The notes below the pieces were generated by a model, which saw only the letters and a program-made list of their open reading frames with translations, was not told the DNA's origin and did not search any database. From NCBI GenBank assembly GCA_002298995.1, contig DBMO01000054.1, positions 124,846 to 188,845 on the forward strand: a DNA stretch of 64,000 nt, in the 5' to 3' direction. A program made the translations under genes and the position numbers. Shown in pieces: positions 24,229 through 33,398 of the stretch (position 1 is the stretch's first letter; every line of letters starts with the position of its first letter). The DNA is from Desulfarculales bacterium UBA696 (GTDB lineage: Bacteria; Desulfobacterota; Syntrophobacteria; Syntrophobacterales; Syntrophobacteraceae).

Positions 24229-24612
24229 CTATTCTTCGATGAAGAGCTTCCGCAAAAGCGGTCCGAGAAGGTCCAGGGATTGTCTTTGGATGCTGAAAAG
24301 ACATGCTTTGAAGGGCTCTTTGCCGTCAGCAAGGCATTTCGGCTCGCATATGGCCACGAAGGGCACGTCGGGGGCAAGTTCAGCGGCAATATCGAAAGCC
24401 GAGAGGTGCTCCGGGCCCGATGCCTTAAAATCGGCACGCTCGTCGGTGATAATGATGTCGAACTGTTTTTTTACCAGCGAAGAAGCGTACTCGGTTTCGG
24501 ACTTTACCAGTGTAGCCTCGAATTGCAGGCCGGTTTCCGCCATGTGCCGCACGAAACGTTCGACTTCGTTTTCATCATGCCAGAGATGAAGGACGCGAAT
24601 TTTTCTATCCAT
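24229..24612 (-). CDS. Degenerate stand-alone receiver domain
   Basis: 127 residues matching the receiver fold: beta-1 IRVLHLWHDEN with an acidic pair, and beta-3 FDIIITDER with Asp57 at the phosphorylation position. The switch Thr/Ser after beta-4 (FVAICEP) is Ala and the conserved Lys after beta-5 is not found, so normal phosphotransfer is doubtful. It starts 16 bp after the alanine dehydrogenase stop. Such pseudo-receivers often act by protein-protein contact. Confidence 0.65.
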   Translation of the reverse strand: MDRKIRVLHLWHDENEVERFVRHMAETGLQFEATLVKSETEYASSLVKKQFDIIITDERADFKASGPEHLSAFDIAAELAPDVPFVAICEPKCLADGKEPFKACLFSIQRQSLDLLGPLLRKLFIEE

Positions 24613-24628
24613 CGGGCGGTCAGGCTCC

Positions 24629-25783
24629 CTAAAGTGCGCTTTTTCCGGGTGCGGCGCCCCCGGAGGCTACCGCTTCCGAGGCAGGCCTGAAATAATCAGT
24701 TAGATCGAAGGCTTCTGCAACGGGTTTAAAAGTAATAAACCCGCGGTACATATTGAGACCGTTCATCAAAGCCGGGTCGTCGGCGCATGCGGCTTCGGCC
24801 CCGAGGTTTGCAAGACGCAGCCCGTACTTGATCGTTCGGTTGTTCAACGCGAATGTCGAGGTCCGCGCGTACGCTCCCGGCATATTGGCAACACAGTAGT
24901 GTACAATCCCCTCCACGATGTAGACGGGGTCACCGTGAGTGGTGGGATGGGATGTTTCGGAACAGCCGCCCTGGTCGATTGCCACATCGACGAAAACCGC
25001 ACCGGCTTTCATGATTTTTAGATGCTCGCGTTTGATTACCTTGGGAGCTTTTGCGCCCGGTATGAGAACGGCCCCGATCACTATGTCCGCCTCCCTGAGG
25101 CTTTTGTCCAGCGTGTAGGGGTCGGCATAAATCGGGGAGACGTTTCCAGGCATGATGTTGCCGAGGTGTTCGAGGGTGTCGAGATTGATATCGAGCAGGG
25201 TTACCCGTGCGCCCAGCCCGGCGGCCACTTTTGCGGCATTGCCCCCGACAGTTCCGCCCCCGATGATCAGTACGTTGGCGGGTGAAACACCGGGCACGCC
25301 GGTTGCCAGAAGGCCCCGCCCTCCGTAGAGCTTGCCGAGGTAGAACGCACCCATAAGAGGCGCCATTCGCCCGGCGACCTCGCTCATCGGTTTTAATAAC
25401 GGCAGCGAGCCGTCCGGCTTTTGTACCGTTTCGTAGGCAAGGGCGATAATTCCTTTTTGAAGGCAAGCCCGAGTTAGCTTTTCGTCGGCGGCGAAATGGA
25501 AGTAGGTATAAATGAGCTGACCCTGCTGCATCAGATCATATTCGACTGGAAGCGGCTCCTTTACCTTTACGATCATCTCGGCCCACTTCCATACCTCTTC
25601 CGCGGTTTCGCAGACCCTTCCCCCTGCCGCCTTGTATTGATCGTCGGGTATACCGGCCCCAATGCCCGCATTCTTCTCGATACAAACCTCGTGTCCATTC
25701 TCGACATAGGCCTTAACGGCAGCTGGAATAAGCCCTACGCGGAATTCCTGGCTCTTGATCTCCCTGGGACAGCCGATCTTCAT
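24629..25783 (-). CDS. ald: Alanine dehydrogenase
   Basis: 384 residues; the family is ~370, and the extra length is a Gly/Ala-rich tail (ASEAVASGGAAPGKSAL). It starts MKIGCPREIKSQEFRVGLIP, the AlaDH/PNT N-terminal signature with substrate-binding Arg15. Lys75-type and His96-type catalytic residues are in MIVKVKEPLP and YTYFHFAADE. The Rossmann motif GGGTVGGNAAKVAAGLGA binds NAD. It interconverts L-alanine and pyruvate plus ammonia. The Shine-Dalgarno GGAGGAG lies at 25793-25799 and a -10-like TATAAT (minus strand, 25831-25836) about 50 bp upstream. It heads an operon with a pseudo-receiver and two unknown genes. Confidence 0.93.
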   Translation of the reverse strand: MKIGCPREIKSQEFRVGLIPAAVKAYVENGHEVCIEKNAGIGAGIPDDQYKAAGGRVCETAEEVWKWAEMIVKVKEPLPVEYDLMQQGQLIYTYFHFAADEKLTRACLQKGIIALAYETVQKPDGSLPLLKPMSEVAGRMAPLMGAFYLGKLYGGRGLLATGVPGVSPANVLIIGGGTVGGNAAKVAAGLGARVTLLDINLDTLEHLGNIMPGNVSPIYADPYTLDKSLREADIVIGAVLIPGAKAPKVIKREHLKIMKAGAVFVDVAIDQGGCSETSHPTTHGDPVYIVEGIVHYCVANMPGAYARTSTFALNNRTIKYGLRLANLGAEAACADDPALMNGLNMYRGFITFKPVAEAFDLTDYFRPASEAVASGGAAPGKSAL

Positions 25784-26280
25784 CTCGAGTAAACTCCTCC
25801 GAATAAGGTGCTTAATTAGAATCGGCGAGAATTATATACTCTTTTTTACTGTAAATGGAGCGGAGTTTATTGGTCTGCTCGGAAATATCCTGAAATATCA
25901 TATTCCGTGAGCCGACTGGTGGCACATGCACAGCTGCCGACTCTTGCAGGCTGTTGAAAAATCCACTTATCCAGTGCATACAATCCATGCCTGATGTATA
26001 CTCATCCCGTCGTTATTGCTCATTAATCGATCGAGATAAAAGATGAGAACCCCCGATCACCAGAGGACAGGATGGGTCTGGATTGTTCTAGTGAAGCACC
26101 TCGTAGGGACCTCTATGGCTTGGATTCATGCGGTCTCGGGTCCCGCTAGACGCCATCATTTAGCATCCCTCTTGCCGAAGGCACGGGCAACAAAACCTCG
26201 TGCCTGCCGCTGCCATCACGTATGGGGCTTTAATGGCGAATTTCTAAAATAATAATCCTTTGGAAATAGGGATAATACGT
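25784..26280. other. Intergenic, divergent promoter region
   Basis: 497 bp. The left end holds the ald leader. A 69-codon frame at 26043-26252 is Arg/His-rich, has no ribosome-binding site and is not believed. A TGGCAC-N7-GC stretch near 25920 weakly resembles a sigma54 site but is far from any start. Otherwise nothing. Confidence 0.4.
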
Positions 26281-26631
26281 ATGACAAGAATTGCTGCACT
26301 TATTGGCGCATTCATGCTTCTGACTGCGTGTAACGGCAACATTATCTCCTTAGATGACTATACACGATACGCAATAGGACGCCCATTTGCAGAGAAAGCG
26401 GGACTGATAAAACGCCCCACTTCTTATGCATCGAGGATCGGTTGGAAAGAGACTACCTACCCACTTGAAAATGGCAACTGGGTCTATATCGAACCTGACA
26501 GCCTGGGCACATTCATCCATTGGGAGGTAAACCCACAGGGCATAATTGTTGGGTATACGGTCGAGACTGTGGGCAGGGGCGAAACGACAAGCGGCAAGAA
26601 CTTCAAAGGTGAGTCTAAGCACCAACGCTAG
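26281..26631 (+). CDS. Small lipoprotein, paralogue of 28843-29139
   Basis: 116 residues with a signal peptide and lipobox LLTAC (Cys21). The mature part contains SYASRIGWKETTYPLENGNW, then VYIEP, and later HWEVNPQGIIVGYTVE. The same pattern is found in the lipoprotein at 28843 (SYASRIGWKEKACLLENSNW, HFEVNTEGIITGF). The W-x-Y-I and E-V-N-x-x-G-I-I signature suggests a small beta-rich domain. An in-frame upstream start at 26260 would lengthen the n-region unnecessarily. Function unknown. Confidence 0.7.
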   Translation: MTRIAALIGAFMLLTACNGNIISLDDYTRYAIGRPFAEKAGLIKRPTSYASRIGWKETTYPLENGNWVYIEPDSLGTFIHWEVNPQGIIVGYTVETVGRGETTSGKNFKGESKHQR

Positions 26632-26969
26632 ACCGGTCAAGAACAATGAACAATGCGACCGCGTTAGAGAGGGTCGAGAGATTTTGCCTCTACCACGGAG
26701 GGGCGGGTGGTCTAGGCAATGTTTTCTTGCCTGGGAGACAGGAAGGCGGTTGCTCTGCTTCAGGGATGAAAATGTGAGCATGCGGCGTAAGATTTTCGAC
26801 TCGTAAGGGCATGCATATTCCCTGACCTTCTCCTGCCATAGGAGAAGAAGGTTGCTTGATAACAGCAAAGCAAATGGAATTGCAATACACTTCCTTTCTC
26901 TATAGTCGTCTCAATTCCAATGACGTTACGGTGGTAATGTAATTAATGCCGCGAACCTCTTAACTGGAC
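26632..26969. other. Intergenic between convergent genes
   Basis: 338 bp. An 8-bp stem CTTCTCCT (26827-26834) / AGGAGAAG (26840-26847) with a 5-nt loop lacks a U-tract. Degenerate repeat-like sequence around 26680-26770; no gene supported. Confidence 0.4.
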
Positions 26970-28496
26970 CTAAAACATCTTCCGGTCCAGAGTGCGGTAC
27001 TGAATTGCTTCGAGCAGGTGGTTGGGGACGATTTTACCGGTTCCTTCCAGGTCGGCTATAGTTCGCGCCACTTTCAGAATGCGGTGATAGGCGCGCGCGG
27101 AAAGTCCCAGCTGGCGGACCGCCTGGTCCAGGATGCTTTGTCCGGACGAGTCCAGTTGGCAGAATTTTTTGATGTGGCGAGGCTTCATCTGTGAGTTGGA
27201 GTAAATTCCTTCGCCGGAGAGCCTTTCGAGCTGAATTCTTCTGGCTTTGGCAACACGTTCCCGAACCGAGGATGATTTTTCGGCGCCTCCCTCTGAGCGG
27301 AGCTTTTCGTACTCGACCGACGGCACATCAATGTGGAGGTCTATCCGGTCGAGTATCGGCCCGGAAATTCTGCCCCGGTACCTTTGGGTCTGGGCCGCGG
27401 AGCAGGTGCACGGCCTTGCCGGATGACCCGAATACCCGCACGGGCAGGGATTCATTGCGGCAACAAGCATGAACCTCGCGGGATAGGTGAGCGCCATGGA
27501 CGCCCGCGCAATGGTTACCTGTCCATCCTCCAGGGGCTGCCGCAACAAGTCGACCACGTTTCGCCGAAATTCCGGAAACTCATCCAGGAAAAGCACCCCA
27601 TTGTGCGCGAGACTCACCTCGCCGGGGCGCGGTATGTGCCCTCCCCCCACAAGGCCGGCATCGGATATCGTATGATGCGGCGAGCGAAATTGCCGGTTAA
27701 CAATCAACGGCGCGCCGTGAAGCATTCCCGCGACGCTGAAAACCTTCGACGTCTCCAGGGCTTCCTCGAAGCTAAGCGGAGGCATTATAGAAGAGATGCG
27801 CTGTGCAAGCATCGTCTTGCCGGCACCGGGAGGACCAATCATCAGGAGATTATGAGCGCCCGCCGTTGCAACCTCCAGGCCGCGCTTGGCGAGTTCCTGG
27901 CCTTTGACGTCCTCAAAATCGCATTCATCCGATCTTTCGCAGTCCCAGATGCTGTCGTGATCAACCTTAAAGGGGGGTATTTCGCTACGGCCGTTCAGAA
28001 ACTCCACGACTTCCGAAAGATGCTTTACCGGCCTCACCGAAACTGAATCGATTACCGCCGCCTCGCGGGCGTTTTCCGCCGGAACGATGAGTTCCCGATA
28101 CCCGGCATCGCGCGCAAGGATCGACATTGGCAGGCAGCCCGCAACAGGCTTCACCCGCCCGTCAAGCGAAAGCTCACCCGCCATCACCGCCGCCTCTGAT
28201 CTTTTATAGTCAACCGCCCCCGTGGCAGCCAATATCCCGACCGCTATGGGCAAATCAAACCCCGCCCCTTCCTTCTTGAGATGAGCCGGCGCAAGATTTA
28301 CAGTAATTCGCTCCATCGGAAAGGCATACCCGCTGTTCTGGAGCGCCGCCTTAACCCTGTCCTTGCTCTCCCGGACGATATTGTCAGGCAATCCAACCGT
28401 TGCGAAATAAGGCAATCCCGAAGAGATATCCACTTCCACCTCGACGGCGACGGCATCTATGCCCAAAAGACTGCATGTGTAGGTTTTGGCGATCAT
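26970..28496 (-). CDS. comM: YifB/ComM family Mg-chelatase-like AAA+ ATPase
   Basis: 508 residues, the usual length. The N-terminal domain starts with the typical TYTCSLLGIDAVAVEVEVDI and GLPYFATVGLPDNIVRESKDRV. The AAA+ core has the Walker A GPPGAGKTML, Walker B LFLDEFPEF and the Mg-chelatase HHTISDAGLVGGG. The C-terminal domain includes CPCGYSGHP, a Cys-rich insertion common in this family. ComM is a hexameric helicase that promotes branch migration during integration of transformed DNA. Flanked by two paralogous lipoprotein genes. Confidence 0.92.
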   Translation of the reverse strand: MIAKTYTCSLLGIDAVAVEVEVDISSGLPYFATVGLPDNIVRESKDRVKAALQNSGYAFPMERITVNLAPAHLKKEGAGFDLPIAVGILAATGAVDYKRSEAAVMAGELSLDGRVKPVAGCLPMSILARDAGYRELIVPAENAREAAVIDSVSVRPVKHLSEVVEFLNGRSEIPPFKVDHDSIWDCERSDECDFEDVKGQELAKRGLEVATAGAHNLLMIGPPGAGKTMLAQRISSIMPPLSFEEALETSKVFSVAGMLHGAPLIVNRQFRSPHHTISDAGLVGGGHIPRPGEVSLAHNGVLFLDEFPEFRRNVVDLLRQPLEDGQVTIARASMALTYPARFMLVAAMNPCPCGYSGHPARPCTCSAAQTQRYRGRISGPILDRIDLHIDVPSVEYEKLRSEGGAEKSSSVRERVAKARRIQLERLSGEGIYSNSQMKPRHIKKFCQLDSSGQSILDQAVRQLGLSARAYHRILKVARTIADLEGTGKIVPNHLLEAIQYRTLDRKMF

Positions 28497-28569
28497 GAAG
28501 GGCGACTCTCATTATGGAAAGGGTATATGGCCCGTAATCAGCTAGCATTATTGACATAGATGAAAGAGG

Positions 28570-28719
28570 ATGGCAAGAATACTTAGGGAGGACATTGTTC
28601 GGAAGTATAGACGAGTTAGAAGGAAGGCGAATATCCAATTGCGTTACCACAGGGATAGCGAATATCAAAGCCACGGCAAGTACCGGGAGGTGTGCCCCTG
28701 CTTCAGGAAAAGAATGTAG
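28570..28719 (+). CDS. Candidate 49-residue basic protein
   Basis: A short frame below the usual length cut-off: ATG at 28570, stop TAG 28717-28719. The product is strongly basic (REDIVRKYRRVRRKANIQLR early, CPCFRKRM at the end) with a CxC near the C terminus, suggesting nucleic-acid binding if expressed. AAAGAGG lies almost directly against the ATG, too close for a normal site, so confidence is low. It lies between comM and REP-like hairpin C. Confidence 0.3.
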   Translation: MARILREDIVRKYRRVRRKANIQLRYHRDSEYQSHGKYREVCPCFRKRM

Positions 28720-28725
28720 GATGCT

Positions 28726-28776
28726 GTGTTTGGCCTCTTGCGCTTCGCGCCCGGAAATGATTCCGGGCCACCCGCC
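28726..28776. repeat. REP-like hairpin C
   Basis: GTTTGGCCTCTTGCGCTTCG leads into the stem CCCGGAA (28750-28756) / TTCCGGG (28761-28767) and the tail CCACCCGCC. It is identical over about 45 bp to hairpin D, which lies in inverted orientation on the other side of the 28843 lipoprotein gene. Confidence 0.75.
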
Positions 28777-28842
28777 GGGATATGCAACCCTCTGTACTCC
28801 TTCCTGTATTTGCCGCATGGGTAGAAAGTGGAGTATTAAAGA

Positions 28843-29139
28843 TTGAGAGAAAGAATTCTAGGATATTTGTTGGCAGGAATTCTTCTTTGTGGCTGTGCGA
28901 TCCCACCTGTTTCGCACTGGGCGCAGAGCGTGATTGGTCAAAATATTGAAAAGTTTAAACGAGAATCCCCAAGGGATTCCTACGCTTCACGGATTGGCTG
29001 GAAAGAGAAAGCCTGTTTGCTTGAAAATAGTAATTGGATGTACATATATCCAATAAGACCCGGCTGTAATGTTCATTTTGAGGTCAATACCGAAGGTATA
29101 ATCACTGGCTTTGGGACTGAAGGGGATGCTTGCTATTAG
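28843..29139 (+). CDS. Small lipoprotein, paralogue of 26281-26631
   Basis: 98 residues from a TTG at 28843 (GTGGAG about 9 nt upstream). Signal peptide LLAGILLCGC gives a lipobox LCGC (Cys18). The mature domain shares SYASRIGWKE, LENxNW and EVNxxGII with the other copy. It is bracketed by inverted REP-like hairpins C and D, which together could form a long-range stem or a mobilisable unit. Function unknown. Confidence 0.65.
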   Translation: MRERILGYLLAGILLCGCAIPPVSHWAQSVIGQNIEKFKRESPRDSYASRIGWKEKACLLENSNWMYIYPIRPGCNVHFEVNTEGIITGFGTEGDACY

Positions 29140-29149
29140 GACATATGGA

Positions 29150-29198
29150 GGGTGGCCCGGAATCATTTCCGGGCGCGAAGCGCAAGAGGCCAAACACA
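29150..29198. repeat. REP-like hairpin D (inverted)
   Basis: Reverse orientation of hairpin C: GGGTGGCCCGGAATCATTTC (29150-29169), then CGGGCGCGAAGCGCAAGAGG. Stem CCCGGAA (29156-29162) / TTCCGGG (29167-29173). It starts 11 bp after the lipoprotein stop codon. Confidence 0.75.
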
Positions 29199-29539
29199 CT
29201 ACCTACGGGCGCGTTTTATCCGAAATCCCTCAAAGCGGATGTGCCGTGAAAAGCGGACATATCATTTGCTACCCACGGATTAGGGGGGCATTATTGACAG
29301 AGAACGGAAATTGTGGCAACTATGCGCTCAACCGGCAGGCCCAAATGGCTTGGTTGCGCGCACAAAAAGGTGGCGATGGATCACTTGTTTCGACGACTTA
29401 GCGCTCTGCCACTGGTACAAACGAGCTATTCAGGTCATCCAAAGATCAGCTATCCCTTCGGAGGCGCTTTTCAAGCGAGCCGACTTGACGCGAACACAAG
29501 GATGGCGACTAACAGCCGATATAGCGTCCAACAACCGCA
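29199..29539. other. Intergenic, possible decayed coding remnants
   Basis: 341 bp before the acyltransferase gene. Three overlapping plus-strand frames of 79-121 codons have protein-like patches (CFDDLALCHWYKRAI) but no ribosome-binding site and no agreement on a frame. I read this as a degraded gene. Confidence 0.3.
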
Positions 29540-31543
29540 ATGGAAGAATTGATGACCGAAGTTACACCCCCGGCCTCGCGACCCGGGCAACTGATACAGC
29601 CAAAATATCGCGCAGACATCGACGGCTTACGGGCTATAGCAGTTCTTTCGGTAGTCGGTTTTCACGCATTTCCTGATTGGATCAGGGGCGGTTTTATTGG
29701 TGTAGATATCTTCTTCGTCATATCCGGTTATTTGATTTCAACAATTATTTTCGAGAATTTGGAGCGTAACAGCTTCAGCTTTTTTGAATTTTATAGTCGA
29801 CGAATCAGGCGCATATTCCCAGCATTACTATTGGTGTTGATAGCCCTCACTGCATTTGGCTGGTTTGCGCTATTTGCCGATGAATACAAGCAGCTTGGCA
29901 AACACATTGCTGCCGGCGCAGGTTTTGTTTCCAACATTGTCCTGTGGAGTGAAAGCGGCTATTTTGACAGGGCTGCCGAAGCAAAGCCCTTGTTGCACTT
30001 GTGGTCGCTTGGCATCGAGGAACAGTTTTATATCATCTGGCCTCTGTTGTTGTGGTCCAGTCGGAAACTGCGTTTCAATTTTCTGCTAATCACCGCGGCT
30101 ATCGCTTCTATCTCGTTTGCATTAAATATTTGGCAAATCCACAGCGACGTTATTGCGACCTTCTACTCACCGCAAACTCGTTTTTGGGAATTATTGATCG
30201 GGTCGGGCCTTGCTTATTTTACGCTCTTCAAGCAGAGCGCACTTCAAAAATTCAGGATGGGCAATAACGACCTGCAATCCTGCGTTGGAATTGTGCTGCT
30301 CGCTTTTGCTGTTATTGCAATCACAAAAGATCGGGCATTTCCAGGCTGGTGGGCGTTGCTGCCCACAGTCGGGGCGCTATTGATCATTTCAGCAGGCCCA
30401 CAGGCATGGGTAAATCGCACGGTTCTTGCCAATCGTGTCATGGTGTGGTTTGGACTCATCAGTTTTCCGCTTTATTTATGGCATTGGCCATTGTTAACGA
30501 CAACCCGCATAGTTGAATCTAAAGCCCTCTCAGTTGAGACGCGTTTTGCCGCCGTCTTGATTTCCATTGCACTTTCATGGGCGACTTACAGATTTATTGA
30601 GAGACCTATCCGATTCGGGCGCCATACCAACACGAAGGTTTACTCCCTGGCATTACTGACCCTTTTTATTGGGTGCTTTGGGTATGTCTGCTACAATCGC
30701 GACGGGTTTCCAAGGGCCGGTTATGCGCAGAACGAGCTAAATGAGTATTCAAACTACTTCAACAATTTTAGCTGGAAGTATTTCAAGGAAGTCGGCATAC
30801 CTGATAAATACCGATTTGACTGCGATTTCTATGATATTCCAAAGTTCTTTGCCGGAGAAGCAACGCGCGTCCCACGAGATCAAATTAACAAATCATGTTA
30901 CGAGCGGAACTTCGATAAAGAAAATGCTGCCTTTATCTGGGGAGATTCTCATGCTCAACAGCTCTATTACGGATTGAACAACAATCTACCTCGGGACTGG
31001 CAATTAATGATAGTTGCCAGTTCCGGGTGCATGCCGGATGCTACTGTTCAGGAAGATTCGACAACCGACTTCTGTACCAGAACGAACTGGTTTGCCCTCA
31101 AGACAATCAAAGAAACAAAACCCAAAGTAGTTTTGGTCGCCCAGTCTTTTGCCCACGACTACGCCAAAATGAAATCCACTTCCGAAACATTGAAGGCAAT
31201 GGGGGTCCCAAAGGTTGTTTTTACCGGGCCGGCTCCGCATTGGGAACAGCCTCTCCCCTCCATCATAATGAGAAGGCTATGGCAAAGGACGCCGGAAAGA
31301 ACATATCTCGGAATAATAGAAGATGAATTCAAACTAAATGAATCACTGAAGAATGAGTTTGCCAAATCGGAAGATGCTTACTTTGCGGATTTGATCGGCC
31401 TGTTTTGTAATGAGTATGGATGTCTAACAAGGATAGGCAATGACAAGAAAACAGGAATTACATCTTGGGACACCTGCCATTTAACACCAATAGCTTCCGA
31501 TTATCTGGCGAAGAATTTACTGAGCGAAATCGTTTTCCGCTGA
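29540..31543 (+). CDS. OafA-type acyltransferase with C-terminal SGNH domain
   Basis: 667 residues. Residues ~20-370 form the ten-helix acyltransferase-3 domain: YRADIDGLRAIAVLSVVGFHAF with the catalytic-type His, FIGVDIFFVISGYLIS, FYSRRIRRIFPALL and LLHLWSLGIEEQFYIIWP. The C-terminal ~280 residues are an SGNH hydrolase-like domain (FIWGDSHAQQLYYGL with catalytic Ser; SWDTCHLTPIASDYLA with the Asp-x-x-His). Such proteins O-acetylate surface polysaccharide or peptidoglycan, moving acetyl across the membrane to the periplasmic domain. Codon use is A+T-richer than comM, typical of acquired surface-modification genes. Confidence 0.9.
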   Translation: MEELMTEVTPPASRPGQLIQPKYRADIDGLRAIAVLSVVGFHAFPDWIRGGFIGVDIFFVISGYLISTIIFENLERNSFSFFEFYSRRIRRIFPALLLVLIALTAFGWFALFADEYKQLGKHIAAGAGFVSNIVLWSESGYFDRAAEAKPLLHLWSLGIEEQFYIIWPLLLWSSRKLRFNFLLITAAIASISFALNIWQIHSDVIATFYSPQTRFWELLIGSGLAYFTLFKQSALQKFRMGNNDLQSCVGIVLLAFAVIAITKDRAFPGWWALLPTVGALLIISAGPQAWVNRTVLANRVMVWFGLISFPLYLWHWPLLTTTRIVESKALSVETRFAAVLISIALSWATYRFIERPIRFGRHTNTKVYSLALLTLFIGCFGYVCYNRDGFPRAGYAQNELNEYSNYFNNFSWKYFKEVGIPDKYRFDCDFYDIPKFFAGEATRVPRDQINKSCYERNFDKENAAFIWGDSHAQQLYYGLNNNLPRDWQLMIVASSGCMPDATVQEDSTTDFCTRTNWFALKTIKETKPKVVLVAQSFAHDYAKMKSTSETLKAMGVPKVVFTGPAPHWEQPLPSIIMRRLWQRTPERTYLGIIEDEFKLNESLKNEFAKSEDAYFADLIGLFCNEYGCLTRIGNDKKTGITSWDTCHLTPIASDYLAKNLLSEIVFR

Positions 31544-31610
31544 TGATATACAAAAGCATCCGGGCCACCCGGGTGATCTACGGGAAGCCCTGATATTCTT
31601 GGAGAACATT

Positions 31611-31847
31611 ATGAATAAATTAGCTTTTCACCTCACGGCGGTCTTGATTCTTTCCTGTTTTTTCCTTTTAAGCTGCTCCCGGAGCAAAGACCCGAGCCAG
31701 ACAAAAGAGAGCAACCAGACCTCAACCGAGCAAGCAGCGAGAGCTATAAAGGAGTACGGCCGAAATCCCATTGATAAGGCACGCACCGCGCAGCAGTTGG
31801 GTGAGGAACGAATGAATGCCGTGGATGAGGCCGTGAAACAAAAATAG
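31611..31847 (+). CDS. Small lipoprotein
   Basis: 78 residues from ATG 31611 (GGAGA at 31601). Signal peptide with lipobox LLSC (Cys near 22). The mature part is Ser/Thr/Gln-rich and then helical: AARAIKEYGRNPIDKARTAQ, LGEERMNAVDEAVKQK. Small lipoproteins ending in this PIDKARxAQQLGEERxxAxDEA pattern are, to my recollection, recurrent in Desulfobacterota genomes, without known function. It is convergent with the MCP gene, the two stops being 3 bp apart. Confidence 0.7.
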   Translation: MNKLAFHLTAVLILSCFFLLSCSRSKDPSQTKESNQTSTEQAARAIKEYGRNPIDKARTAQQLGEERMNAVDEAVKQK

Positions 31848-31850
31848 AGC

Positions 31851-33398
31851 CTAGTGTCCAGTTGATTCAATCCGCGCAAGGGATTTTCCTTCACCGGCAC
31901 TTGTTGAAGGCAGTGCTCTTGCGAGTCTTTTATTCCCGGCTTCCGGCTGATTTCCATTCTGGCCGACCAGAGCTGCAAGGCTTGAGACAAATCCTTTCAT
32001 CAGGTTCGCCTGGGCACTCATCTCTTCAGATGCAGATGCCGTCTCCTGCGCCGTGGCCGCAACCTTTTGAACCACTCTATCCATCTCGGAAACAGCCTTG
32101 TTTACCTGCTCTATTCCCTGGGCCTGCTCACGCGAAGCCTCGCAGATTTCTCCTACTAAATCTTTCATCTTGGATGATCCGGCAGTCAGTCGGGTAAACT
32201 CTTCATTTGTTTTTTGAACCAGATCCGACCCCTCTTTGATTCTTTTAACAGTGCCCTCGATGAGATGAGCTGTATTCTTTGCGGCATCAGCCGCACGCAT
32301 AGCCAAATTCCTCACTTCATCGGCGACTACCGCGAAACCAGCGCCGGCCTCCCCTGCCCTTGCCGCCTCGACAGCGGCGTTCAACGCGAGGAGATTGGTC
32401 TGGAAAGAAATTTCATCAATTGTCTTTATAATCTTGGATGTCTCCTCACTGGATCTTGATATCTCGTCCATTGAACGCGTAAGATCTCCCATTGAACTTT
32501 TGGCTTTGTCCATAACCTGCGATGTTTCCGCCATTAAGACGTTTGCCTGCGTGGCATTTTCAGCGTTCTGCCGCGTCATTGAAGACATTTCTTCGAGTGA
32601 GGAAGAAGTTTCTTCGATGGCGCCGGCGTGCTCTGAAGCCCCTTCAGCCAGATTATGTCCCGCCGCCGCGATCAAGGCCGAAGATTGGCTAACCCGATCG
32701 GAACTGTTTTCAAGCCCGGTGATTACCTTCTTGATGGGCTTGGTTATCATTCTCGCCATCAGGACGCTCGCAACAAGCGATAGAACGACTACAAAACCCA
32801 ACACGATCAACAGTATTCTCAAAACGGATTGAAAGCTGTTCGCTGCCTGTTCGTATTTTTCTCGCCCAAGTCTGTCCTCGAGATCGAGCAAAAGATTCAG
32901 GGTCTTATGAAGGACCTGATATTTGCTGTCAGCAGTCGGCATGTACATAGTAGCGAAATTGATATCAGATGTTGATAGGTCTATGGCGCTCTCGGCAGCG
33001 GTACAGTATTCCTTCAACTGTTCAAGGCATGCAGTGTAGAGGCTTTTTTCTTCCTCACCTATCACACTTGAACCCAGGGCTACTTCGATCAGCTTGCGGG
33101 TGTTAGTCAATGACTGTACCTGCTCTTTGCCGAGTGCATCTACCTTTTTTCCGTCGTACTTCGCACTTGCCCAACTGATCACTTTGTAGAGATTTGCATG
33201 AACATTGGCCACTTCTTTAACAATTGTGGAAACCGTCTGATACCCCTTGAACCGGCCCAGATAAACATCATCCAATGCAGATTGCTGGCCTGAAAGCCCT
33301 TTAAATGAAATGAATCCCACGGCCAGCATGAATATGATAGTGATAGATGGGGCCACAAGTAGTTTTGCTGATCGCAAGCGGAAAGTACCAAACCTCAT
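31851..33398 (-). CDS. Methyl-accepting chemotaxis protein
   Basis: 515 residues from ATG 33398; 20 upstream codons in the open frame are dropped. TM1 is about 14-32, the periplasmic part (about 33-188) is predicted four-helix-bundle-like, TM2 about 191-213, followed by HAMP ([17 protein letters not shown]). The signalling hairpin tip is [20 protein letters not shown] followed by [20 protein letters not shown], the invariant MCP signature. The tail lacks a CheR/CheB NWETF pentapeptide. The next gene upstream on the same strand encodes a free Cache-domain protein. Confidence 0.92.
   Translation of the reverse strand: MRFGTFRLRSAKLLVAPSITIIFMLAVGFISFKGLSGQQSALDDVYLGRFKGYQTVSTIVKEVANVHANLYKVISWASAKYDGKKVDALGKEQVQSLTNTRKLIEVALGSSVIGEEEKSLYTACLEQLKEYCTAAESAIDLSTSDINFATMYMPTADSKYQVLHKTLNLLLDLEDRLGREKYEQAANSFQSVLRILLIVLGFVVVLSLVASVLMARMITKPIKKVITGLENSSDRVSQSSALIAAAGHNLAEGASEHAGAIEETSSSLEEMSSMTRQNAENATQANVLMAETSQVMDKAKSSMGDLTRSMDEISRSSEETSKIIKTIDEISFQTNLLALNAAVEAARAGEAGAGFAVVADEVRNLAMRAADAAKNTAHLIEGTVKRIKEGSDLVQKTNEEFTRLTAGSSKMKDLVGEICEASREQAQGIEQVNKAVSEMDRVVQKVAATAQETASASEEMSAQANLMKGFVSSLAALVGQNGNQPEAGNKRLARALPSTSAGEGKSLARIESTGH

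Noticed and set aside
25915..25945. Possible sigma54 promoter (TGGCAC-N7-GC)
   Set aside because: The -12 element is CAGC rather than TTGC, and the next start codon is more than 300 bp away.
26043..26252. 69-codon frame upstream of the 26281 lipoprotein
   Set aside because: Unusual composition (Arg, His, Cys), no Shine-Dalgarno site, no recognisable motif.
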